Source: Candidatus Brocadiia bacterium (GTDB lineage Bacteria > Planctomycetota > MHYJ01 > WSZJ01). From it: a DNA stretch of 39,376 nucleotides. The number at the start of each line of letters is the position of its first letter. Position 1 is the first letter of the stretch. Location of the stretch: NCBI GenBank assembly GCA_013360825.1, contig JABWAY010000002.1, positions 1 through 39,376 on the forward strand, written 5' to 3'. Position numbers and translations under genes: made by a program. The notes under the pieces are model-generated. The model worked only from the letters and a program-made list of their open reading frames with translations, had not been told where the DNA came from and searched no databases. Below, piece by piece: positions 1 through 6,383 of the stretch.

Positions 1-535
1 ACACCATCGAGTTGTTGTACCAGCTTCCGCCGCGCACGGTCCGCTGCGTTGAGCCCGAAACCACCCAGGCCGAGCCGTCCACCGGCGGCGCCATCCCCTC
101 CAGCTCCAGCCGCTGCGAGCCCGTCAACGAGACCTTTACCGTCTGCGGCGCCGGCCTGACCGCCCCGCCGGCGTCCACGACGTCCGCCACCGGACGCGAC
201 CGCTCCACGATCTCGAACGCGATCCGCTCCGGCGTCACGTTCGACGCGGAACACTTCGGACAGATCACCTTCTGCCCCACCGCAAGCCCCGCGACGTTCA
301 GCTTGTAGCAGCAGCGCGTGCAGAAGACCACGCGCCGCCCCTGCTTCTTGTTCAGCTCCGAGACCTGCGCCTCGGTCAGAAACCCCATCTGGAGCATCAC
401 GCGGTCCAGCGTCGTCTGCTTCGCGTCCCGCTCGATCTCCTCCATGTACTGGATCGCCTCGGTCAGCTTCTCCCACGTCACCAGCTTCTCGCGCAGCGCG
501 AGCTGGCCGAACTCCACGTCCCCCTTGCTGGGCAT
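1..535 (-). CDS. Zinc-ribbon protein with FGE-like C-terminus (partial, runs off the left edge)
   Basis: This open frame of 178 codons runs off the left edge, so the C-terminus is missing. It starts at ATG 535 behind a strong GGAGGGG ribosome site. Residues 1 to about 60 are helical and resemble the N-terminal region of the kinase at 1539-4484 (a pattern like GQLALREKLVTWEKL, then LMQMGFL-type turns before the next domain). A zinc ribbon follows, with two Cys pairs (CTRC and CPKC) about 17 residues apart. The last visible residues, RTVRGGSWYNN, match the RGGSW motif of the FGE-sulfatase (SUMF1) fold. The protein probably pairs a sensor or scaffold head with an FGE-like domain. No enzyme activity can be claimed because the rest of the domain lies outside the window. 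Confidence 0.75.
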   Translation of the reverse strand, partial: MPSKGDVEFGQLALREKLVTWEKLTEAIQYMEEIERDAKQTTLDRVMLQMGFLTEAQVSELNKKQGRRVVFCTRCCYKLNVAGLAVGQKVICPKCSASNVTPERIAFEIVERSRPVADVVDAGGAVRPAPQTVKVSLTGSQRLELEGMAPPVDGSAWVVSGSTQRTVRGGSWYNNSMV

Positions 536-563
536 CGCCCCTCCTCTCCGTTCCGGACCGCCA

Positions 564-594
564 TTTTACGCCCCGACGGGCGCGTGCTACAGTA
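564..594. promoter_or_regulatory. Overlapping divergent promoter candidates
   Basis: On the minus strand ATTTTA at 564-569 reads as a TAAAAT -10 box, 28 bases before the ATG at 535. On the plus strand TGC-TACAGT (586-594) is an extended -10 box, with TTTTAC (565-570) as a weak -35 at 18-base spacing, serving the gene at 633. The two signals overlap, so the two genes may compete for polymerase. This is motif matching only. Confidence 0.35.
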
Positions 595-632
595 CCACTC
601 ATCGGCCGTGCCGCGTCACAGGAGGTGCCCGC

Positions 633-1025
633 GTGATCCCGATGGAACTGACCCGGATCGTCATCTGCGAGACGAATGACGAACAGGTCATCGTCCTCAA
701 GGAAAAGGACGGCGACCGCCAGTTCCCCATCCAGATCGGGATCTTCGAGGCCGCCGCCATCGACCGCAAAATCCGCGGGATGCGGACCCCCAGGCCCCTC
801 ACCCACGACCTCCTCGACTCCTGCATCCGCAGCCTCGGCGCCTCCCTCACCCGCGTCGTCGTCTGCGACCTCTCCGACGGGACCTTCTTCGCGAAACTCC
901 ACCTGGAACGCGAAGGAAAAACCACCGAAGTCGACGCCCGCCCCAGCGATGCCATCGCCCTCGCCATCGCCACGCAGTCGCCGATTTTCGTCGAAGAGAA
1001 AGTCTTCGAGACGATGGCCGGCTGA
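633..1025 (+). CDS. Bifunctional nuclease family protein (DUF151)
   Basis: This 130-residue protein covers the whole DUF151 (bifunctional DNase/RNase, BFN) domain. It shows the typical opening with MELTRIVICE, the central QFPIQIGIFEAAAI segment, and the conserved ARPSDAIALAIATQSPIFV block near the C-terminus. The reading frame stays open far upstream, but GTG 633 is chosen because GGAGG at 621-625 sits seven bases before it; ATG 642 would leave that site too far away. Family members are small soluble proteins, some reported to cleave nucleic acids, but the role in most bacteria is unsettled. It stands alone between a divergent FGE-like gene and the ferritin-like gene. The family call is secure and the activity is not. 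Confidence 0.88.
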   Translation: MIPMELTRIVICETNDEQVIVLKEKDGDRQFPIQIGIFEAAAIDRKIRGMRTPRPLTHDLLDSCIRSLGASLTRVVVCDLSDGTFFAKLHLEREGKTTEVDARPSDAIALAIATQSPIFVEEKVFETMAG

Positions 1026-1086
1026 ACGGGCCTCCCCCCGCCGCCGCAGCCCCCCAGTCCGCACTTCTCACCCAGCCCCCCGCCGC

Positions 1087-1092
1087 TATACT
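1087..1092 (+). promoter_or_regulatory. -10 box (TATACT) for the ferritin-like gene
   Basis: TATACT stands out in a run of almost pure G+C, 28 bases before the ATG at 1121. No convincing -35 box lies at 16-18 bases upstream. Confidence 0.4.
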
Positions 1093-1120
1093 GCCCGGTC
1101 TTCCCGAACGGGGGATCCGA

Positions 1121-1564
1121 ATGAAGCGCACGGTGACGAAGGCGAAGCTGATCGAGCATCTGGACGCGGACCTTTCGCGCGAGCTGAAGGCGATCCTGCT
1201 GTACATGTGGTGCCACTCGATGGCGTTCGGGATCCGCGGGCACGAGCTCCGCGAGATTCTGGCGCCGGAGATCCACGACGAGATCAAGCATGTCCAGTTC
1301 CTCGCCGACAAGATCATCGCCCTGGGCGGAACGCCGAGGTTCGTGGTCCCCGAGTTCAAGCGGCCGACGGCGATCCGGGAGATGCTGGAGTACGCGCTCT
1401 CGATCGAGCGGGAAGCCGTGCAGGCCTACGCCGAGCGCGTGGACGAAGCCAGCGACCTCGGGGAAACGGCGCTCCAGGTCAAACTCGAGGAGCTGATCAC
1501 GGAGGAAACGGAACACCTCGAACTCCTCCAGCGCCTGGTCAAGGGACTCTCGCCGGAGCAGTAG
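1121..1564 (+). CDS. Ferritin-like diiron protein
   Basis: The 147-residue protein is almost entirely helical and fits a four-helix ferritin-like bundle. Carboxylate and histidine ligands are visible: Glu in DLSRELKAIL with His in MWCHSM on the first helix, EIHDEIKH (ExxH-type pair) on the second, Glu in SIEREAVQAY on the third and EETEHLELL on the fourth. This is the pattern of bacterioferritin/rubrerythrin-like diiron sites. It lacks a rubredoxin domain and a signal peptide, so it should be cytoplasmic, with a role in iron storage or peroxide handling. GGGGGA lies about six bases before the ATG. Its 3' end overlaps the convergent kinase gene by 26 bases. The exact subfamily cannot be assigned by eye. 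Confidence 0.8.
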   Translation: MKRTVTKAKLIEHLDADLSRELKAILLYMWCHSMAFGIRGHELREILAPEIHDEIKHVQFLADKIIALGGTPRFVVPEFKRPTAIREMLEYALSIEREAVQAYAERVDEASDLGETALQVKLEELITEETEHLELLQRLVKGLSPEQ

Positions 1565-4484
1565 GCCAGGCCTCGGAGTCGATCACGAGGCGGAAGCCGG
1601 TGCTCCAGGAGGTCCGCGACGGCGGGTTTCCGACCCGGTACCCGGCGCGCCCCATCGACGGCGCCGTCGACCAGGCGCCGCCGCGCATGGCGCGCCAGTC
1701 CCGGTACGGGACCGGGCCGCCGTTCAGGCACAGGCTCGCCACGCCGCCGGAAACGTCCCGGATCCCGTACGGGGACTCGTCGATCGGGAACGATCCCACG
1801 GGAAGCGGGGTGATGCGGCCCTGGAGCGAGCCGTTGACGTGCGCGAAAGTCCCGTCCGCCTGGTCGCCGAAGGAGAACAGCCGCGCGTCCACCCCCCGGA
1901 TCGCCTTCTCCATTTCTTCCTCGTGCGGCAGGCGGTAGACCCGTCCGTCCCGGGTGGACGCCCACGCGCAATAGGCGATCGCGTCGAACCACGAGATCGC
2001 GAAGACGGGCCAGTCCGGCTCCCAGGCCAGCCGCGGGTTCTCCTCCGGACGCGGCATCCGGATCTTCCCGCCCTCCTCGATCCAGTAGAGCTTCTCGTTC
2101 TCCCGTGGGACCCTCAAGCGCGCTTCCTCGATCGGAATCGATGCGAGGAACTCGAGGTATTCGCGGCAGGTGACCGGAAACCGCGCCATGAAGATGTCCC
2201 GCGTCACGATCGTTTCGGGTTCGCCCAGGCCGCCGGCCCAGACGCCGCCGAACTGGAACGGTCCCCCGGGCACCGGGAGGAACCCTTCGGGAACTTCTGC
2301 GGCCCGGTAGACATGGACGCCCTGCTCCCATGTCCCCTCCCGCGTGATGCGGAACGGGACGGGAACCGGTGGACCGTCGGACGGGCGGAGCAGGCAGCGC
2401 CAGGATCCCTGGCAGAGCGCGAGAGCGACCACCGGCGTCACTCCCCGGTGCCGGACTTCGCCGAGCTGGAGCCGCTTTTCCTTCAGTTCGTAAGGCGCGA
2501 TTTCCCACGGAATCCCGGGGACCTCGACCGTCGGGCAGTCGGGGGAGTGCCCGAACACGACCCCGGGCGGATGAAGGCGGATCGCCGGGACGGCGCGGTG
2601 GGCATCGGACAGCGGCACGTCGGGCCGGGGGCGGGAGTCGATCCAGGGGACGTCCGACTCTTTCCCGAAGTCCACCCTCCAGCCGCGGTCCGTCCGGCGC
2701 AGCAGGCAGTCGCAGCGGCGGCGGAACGCGCGGAGCGTCAGCGTCCCCGGTGCGTCGAGCTTCCGGAGGAACTCCCCGCCCCGGTCCTGCGCCGCCAGCG
2801 TCTTCCGCGCCAGGAGCTGCTGCGCCCGGTCCCGCGTCTGGTCGGCCTCGAGGCACCGGTCAAACAGCAGCTCGCAGGTTCCCCTCGAGGCCTCGTCGTT
2901 CTCCGGATCGGCCTGGAGCGCCTGTCCGAACGCGGCGAGGGCCCGCGTGTAGCTCTCGACCCGCGCCTCCTCCAGCCCGGCCAGCTTCTCTTCCTCCGCC
3001 CACAGCGGCCGTTTCCGCTCGATCGACTCCCAGGACTGGATCTCGTCCGTCAGCCGGTTGACCACCTCCCGCTGTGCCTCGACATCCCGCCCGAGCGTGC
3101 GGAACCGCCCCTGCGCTTCTATTCCTTCCTCCAGGCGCATGCGGGAGGCGCGCTGGCGCCGTTCGCGCTCCGCGACGCCCTCGAGGAACAGCCGGATGTC
3201 GTCGTGCAGCGCGCGGACCGTCGGATACCGGTCTTCCCGCCGCCGGGCGAGGGCCTTCATGCAGATCGCCTCGAGCTCGCGGGGAATCAGGTGACCTGCC
3301 TGCAACGGAGGCGGCGGGATTCCGCCGGGGCGTGTCCCAGGGGCCGGCGCGCCGGCGGAGGGGGGGGAAATCCGGCCGGCGCGGACGTTCTCGAGAACCT
3401 CCGATGCCGTCTCCCCCTCGTACGGCGGACGCTGAGTGAGAATCGCGTACAGGATGCCCCCCAGCGCAAACACATCCGTGCGCTCGTCCACCAGATCGGT
3501 CCGCCCCTCAGCCTGCTCGGGAGCCATGTACGCCGGCGTCCCGACCACGTCGCCGTACCACGTGATCGAGGAACCGTCCCCCTGCGCCGGCGAAGAGCCC
3601 GCAGGCGGCCTCTTCTCGTCCGCCCGCAGATCCCGGGCGAGCCCCCAGTCCACGACGTAGACCTCGCCGAAGTCTCCGACCATGATGTTCGAGGGCTTGA
3701 GGTCCCGATGAACGATCTTCCGGGAGTGCGCATAGGCCACCCCCAGGCACGCCCCTTCGAAGATGCCGAGCAGCCGCGCCCGCGTCCAGCGCTCGACGAC
3801 CGCCGGTGTCCCGGCCGCCACCGCCTCCAGGATCCGCCCCAGATCGGTCCCGATGACGCGTTTCATGCACAGGAAGAGCCTCGGGTGGCCCGACTCGCCG
3901 GGAATGGACCCGAAATCGTGCACCGGAACGACGTTCGGGTGGTCGAGCCGCGCACTGATGCGCGCTTCCCGCTCGAACCGTTCCGCCGCATCCGCGGACA
4001 GGTCGTCGTGGAGGACCTTGATGGCCACCTCGCGGTCGAGATCCCGGTCGCGCGCCTCGATCACGCGCCCGAGCCCGCCGCGCCCCAGTTCCCGGCCGAG
4101 TTCGTACCGCGACCCGCGCGGTGCCGCGGAGTGCACCGAGCGGCGGCGCTCCCCGAGCCCGATCAGCCACTGCCGGATTTCCACCGGGGGGCGGAGTGCG
4201 AGAAGCGATTCGCGCACGCTGGGGTCGACCGTGAGCGAGGCGCCGCCGCCGCTGTCGCTCCCCGTCGGCGAGACATGGGCGTCCAGGGCCTCCTGGACCT
4301 GCTCCTGGTCTTCCGGCTGGAGGTGCCCCAGGTCGCCGAGCAGACTCGGAATCCCGCGCGACGGATCGTCAAGCCAGAGGTTCGCGGCCTCCAGCAGCTG
4401 TTCGCGCGTGATGAGGTTCATCTGCTGCGCGAGCAGTCCGTACACCAGGTCGCGTCGGAGATGCCGAGCAGGGGCCCCGTCCAT
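1539..4484 (-). CDS. Ser/Thr protein kinase with C-terminal FGE-sulfatase-like domain
   Basis: This 981-residue protein has four parts. Residues 1-115 are a helical head similar to the start of the gene at 1-535. Residues about 127-430 are a Hanks-type kinase: glycine loop GRELGRGGLGRV, Lys156 in VAIKVL, HRDLKPSN with Asp261, DWG (Asp279) in place of DFG, and GTPAYMAPEQAEG. The kinase therefore looks active. Residues about 430-700 are helical and include one TPR-like stretch (ALQADPENDEA). Residues about 715-975 are an FGE-like fold (VPGGPFQFGG, WFDAIAYCAWAS, RLPHEEEMEKAIRG, RGGAWS, STGFRLV). The usual GNVWEW motif is degraded to SGGVAS, suggesting a binding rather than a catalytic role. No transmembrane helix is obvious. 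Such fusions are common in Planctomycetota and Myxococcota. Confidence 0.92.
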   Translation of the reverse strand: MDGAPARHLRRDLVYGLLAQQMNLITREQLLEAANLWLDDPSRGIPSLLGDLGHLQPEDQEQVQEALDAHVSPTGSDSGGGASLTVDPSVRESLLALRPPVEIRQWLIGLGERRRSVHSAAPRGSRYELGRELGRGGLGRVIEARDRDLDREVAIKVLHDDLSADAAERFEREARISARLDHPNVVPVHDFGSIPGESGHPRLFLCMKRVIGTDLGRILEAVAAGTPAVVERWTRARLLGIFEGACLGVAYAHSRKIVHRDLKPSNIMVGDFGEVYVVDWGLARDLRADEKRPPAGSSPAQGDGSSITWYGDVVGTPAYMAPEQAEGRTDLVDERTDVFALGGILYAILTQRPPYEGETASEVLENVRAGRISPPSAGAPAPGTRPGGIPPPPLQAGHLIPRELEAICMKALARRREDRYPTVRALHDDIRLFLEGVAERERRQRASRMRLEEGIEAQGRFRTLGRDVEAQREVVNRLTDEIQSWESIERKRPLWAEEEKLAGLEEARVESYTRALAAFGQALQADPENDEASRGTCELLFDRCLEADQTRDRAQQLLARKTLAAQDRGGEFLRKLDAPGTLTLRAFRRRCDCLLRRTDRGWRVDFGKESDVPWIDSRPRPDVPLSDAHRAVPAIRLHPPGVVFGHSPDCPTVEVPGIPWEIAPYELKEKRLQLGEVRHRGVTPVVALALCQGSWRCLLRPSDGPPVPVPFRITREGTWEQGVHVYRAAEVPEGFLPVPGGPFQFGGVWAGGLGEPETIVTRDIFMARFPVTCREYLEFLASIPIEEARLRVPRENEKLYWIEEGGKIRMPRPEENPRLAWEPDWPVFAISWFDAIAYCAWASTRDGRVYRLPHEEEMEKAIRGVDARLFSFGDQADGTFAHVNGSLQGRITPLPVGSFPIDESPYGIRDVSGGVASLCLNGGPVPYRDWRAMRGGAWSTAPSMGRAGYRVGNPPSRTSWSTGFRLVIDSEAWPTAPARVP

Positions 4485-4492
4485 GGCGCGGG

Positions 4493-4498
4493 ATTGTA
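4493..4498 (-). promoter_or_regulatory. -10 box (TACAAT) directly before the kinase start
   Basis: On the minus strand TACAAT ends eight bases before the kinase ATG. Transcription would start at or next to the start codon, and no ribosome site is visible, so the kinase mRNA may be leaderless. No good -35 box is seen. Confidence 0.35.
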
Positions 4499-4523
4499 CC
4501 CGTCCCGACAGCCCTGCGCTCCG

Positions 4524-5315
4524 TCAGGCGGTGACCTGCCGTGCGTCGGGCGATTTTCCGTCCGCGGCAACTCCCAGAACTTCGCGCGCCAGCGCCATGT
4601 AGTCCTGGGCGCCGTTCGACTCCGGCGCGTAGTCGATCACCGGTTTCCCGAACGACGGCGACTCCGCAAGACGCACGTTCGTCCGGATCTTCGCGTTGAA
4701 GACCTTGCTTCCGAAGTGTTTGCGGATCTCCTCCAGCACCTCGCGGGAGAGCGTGGTCCGGGCGTCGTACATGCACGCCAGCACGCCGGCGATCGTCAGG
4801 CGCGGGTTCACGCGCTTCTGCACCATCTCGATCGTCTTGAGAAGCAGCGAGACCCCCTGGAGCGCGAAGAACTGGCACTGCATCGGGATGATGACCTCGT
4901 CGACGAAGACGAGGACGTTGACGTTGATCAGCCCGAGCGTCGGCGGGCAGTCGACGATGATGTAGTCGTAGTCGGTCAGCCCGGCCAGCGCCTGCTTGAG
5001 CGCCTGCCCGCGCGAGGCCAGCGGCGACTTTTCCGCCTCCCCGCCCGCGAGGTCCGGGGTGGCGGGAATGACATGCAGGAGGTCGCTGTACCGGACGATG
5101 GCGTCTTCGGCGCGGGCTTCGCCGGTGAAGAGGTCATAGACGGTTGTTTCGAGCCGGCCGGCGTTGAGGCCGAAGGAGAGGGTGCCGTTGGACTGGGCGT
5201 CGCAGTCGATGAAGAGGACGCGCTGGCCGAGGCGGGCGAGGGAAGCCGAGAGGTTGACGGCGGTGGTTGTCTTGCCCACGCCGCCCTTCTGATTCGTCAG
5301 AGCGATGGTGCGCAC
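4524..5315 (-). CDS. parA: ParA/Soj-family partition ATPase
   Basis: This 263-residue deviant Walker ATPase has KGGVGKTTTAVNLSASLA at residues 10-27, the Walker A' DCDAQSNGT motif, and DCPPTLGLINVN for Walker B, with Asp in place of a catalytic carboxylate as usual in ParA. It has no N-terminal DNA-binding extension, so it is the short Soj type. The frame stays open upstream, but GTG 5315 is chosen because GGAGGGG sits five bases before it and the family normally begins VRTIALTNQKGG. ParA dimers bind DNA on ATP binding and position chromosomes, plasmids or protein clusters. No parB or parS-like site is in the window, so the cargo is unknown. Confidence 0.93.
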   Translation of the reverse strand: MRTIALTNQKGGVGKTTTAVNLSASLARLGQRVLFIDCDAQSNGTLSFGLNAGRLETTVYDLFTGEARAEDAIVRYSDLLHVIPATPDLAGGEAEKSPLASRGQALKQALAGLTDYDYIIVDCPPTLGLINVNVLVFVDEVIIPMQCQFFALQGVSLLLKTIEMVQKRVNPRLTIAGVLACMYDARTTLSREVLEEIRKHFGSKVFNAKIRTNVRLAESPSFGKPVIDYAPESNGAQDYMALAREVLGVAADGKSPDARQVTA

Positions 5316-5349
5316 GGTTCCCCTCCGGAGTGCGACTGATGTCCGGTGG

Positions 5350-5377
5350 ATTTTAGCACATATGAAAGTTAAGTCAA
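5350..5377 (-). promoter_or_regulatory. Promoter of parA
   Basis: On the minus strand TTGACT (5372-5377) is followed after 16 bases by TAAAAT (5350-5355), which is preceded by TGC as an extended -10. It is the best sigma-70-type promoter in the window and lies 34 bases before the parA start. Confidence 0.65.
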
Positions 5378-5438
5378 GTTCACGGCTGCCGGAAGCCGAT
5401 GTTTCTTCAGGAGTTACAACCGCAGAGGGAGTCTGTCC

Positions 5439-6140
5439 ATGAACAATGTCCTCGTGATCGACCGCGAACGGACTTCCGGTTACCTCGTCAAGTCCATCCT
5501 CCTCGGGCGGGGGTGCCGCGTCTCCCTCAGCCCCACCGTCAAGGACGCCCGCCTCAAGGCCCACACCGGTCTCTTCGACGCCCTCGTCGTCGATGTCGGC
5601 GAGCCCGAGATCGAGATGCCCCTGATCGCGGAAATCCAGTCCCTCCTCCCCGGTTTCCCCGTCATCGCCATCTTCCGCGACGAGGTCCCCTCGGGCCCCT
5701 GGATCGCACTCAAGAAGCCGATCCGGATCGCCTCCATGGCCGACGCCGTCCGCCACGCGCTCGGGCGCTCCCAGGGAACATGGAACCGGCATGACCTCGA
5801 CGTCGCCGCAACCGTCCAGGTCGGCGCCGAATTCACCGAGTGCCGCGTCTCCGCCCTCAGCCGCCAGGGCGTCCTCCTCACGCCGAAAGCCGACTTCGAG
5901 TCCCTCCGCCGCTTCCATGAGTTCTTCCACGCACGGGTCGACCGGGGGTTCGAAGGGCGGATCGCATTCCCCGGCGGCGAGGAAGAGTTCCACGGGCACG
6001 CCGCGTACGCGGAGATGGCCCCGGACAGCAAGGTGCGGCAGGTGGCGCTGGCGTTCGACGCGGACCACGACTGGTTCTCGCTGCTGGCTCCTCCCGCAGC
6101 GGAGACCCCCGCGGAGCCCGCCCCCGCGCCGGGTGTCTGA
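5439..6140 (+). CDS. Receiver-like domain plus PilZ-like domain protein
   Basis: This 233-residue soluble protein starts behind GAGGGAG. Residues 1-110 follow a CheY-like receiver layout: VLVID at the start, a likely phospho-acceptor Asp52 in ALVVDVGEP, and the Lys-Pro pair in LKKPIRI (92-94). Residues about 118-215 look like a diverged PilZ domain, with VSALSRQGVLL where the family has (D/N)xSxxG. The RxxxR motif needed for cyclic-di-GMP is not visible, so ligand binding is doubtful. The C-terminus is Pro/Ala-rich. The gene is divergent from parA. A cleaner protein of the same design is encoded at 29339-30100. The receiver call is firm and the PilZ call moderate. Confidence 0.65.
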   Translation: MNNVLVIDRERTSGYLVKSILLGRGCRVSLSPTVKDARLKAHTGLFDALVVDVGEPEIEMPLIAEIQSLLPGFPVIAIFRDEVPSGPWIALKKPIRIASMADAVRHALGRSQGTWNRHDLDVAATVQVGAEFTECRVSALSRQGVLLTPKADFESLRRFHEFFHARVDRGFEGRIAFPGGEEEFHGHAAYAEMAPDSKVRQVALAFDADHDWFSLLAPPAAETPAEPAPAPGV

Positions 6141-6182
6141 ATCCGCTCCCAGCTTTCTGCCTCCGCACCCTCGGACGCTTGG

Positions 6183-6188
6183 TAAAAT
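6183..6188 (+). promoter_or_regulatory. -10 box (TAAAAT) for the 6207 operon
   Basis: TAAAAT lies 18 bases before GTG 6207, with a GGAGG ribosome site between them at 6196-6200. It probably starts the operon running through the HEAT-repeat and GH57 genes. Confidence 0.4.
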
Positions 6189-6206
6189 CGCGCCCGGAGG
6201 CACCCC

Positions 6207-6383
6207 GTGGCGCACACAACCCCTGAGATCGAAGACCTGGAAAAGGCGAAAGCCGCGCTGATCGCGCGCTACCTGGAACTCCAGGAGCAGGTCGATCGCG
6301 CCAATGACCGGATCTACGCGGTCACGATCGAGATCGAACAGCTCAACCTCAGGATCCAGCAGGCCCGCGCCGCCTCGCGATGA
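6207..6383 (+). CDS. Small coiled-coil protein, 58 aa
   Basis: This small gene starts at GTG 6207, six bases after GGAGG, and its stop overlaps the next start in an ATGA junction at 6380-6383. The product is a single amphipathic helix with heptad spacing (IEDLEKAKAALIARYLEL, then AVTIEIEQLNLRIQQA). It has no cysteines, signal peptide or membrane segment. The good ribosome site, the translational coupling to the HEAT-repeat gene and the clean coiled-coil pattern argue that it is real. I do not recognise a family. It may be a partner or assembly helper for the downstream HEAT-repeat protein. Confidence 0.7.
   Translation: MAHTTPEIEDLEKAKAALIARYLELQEQVDRANDRIYAVTIEIEQLNLRIQQARAASR

Noticed and set aside
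1839..5339. A 1,166-codon open frame on the plus strand
   Set aside because: It is antisense to the kinase and parA genes, is very Arg/Pro/Gly-rich and shows no domain. It exists because stop codons are rare in GC-rich DNA.
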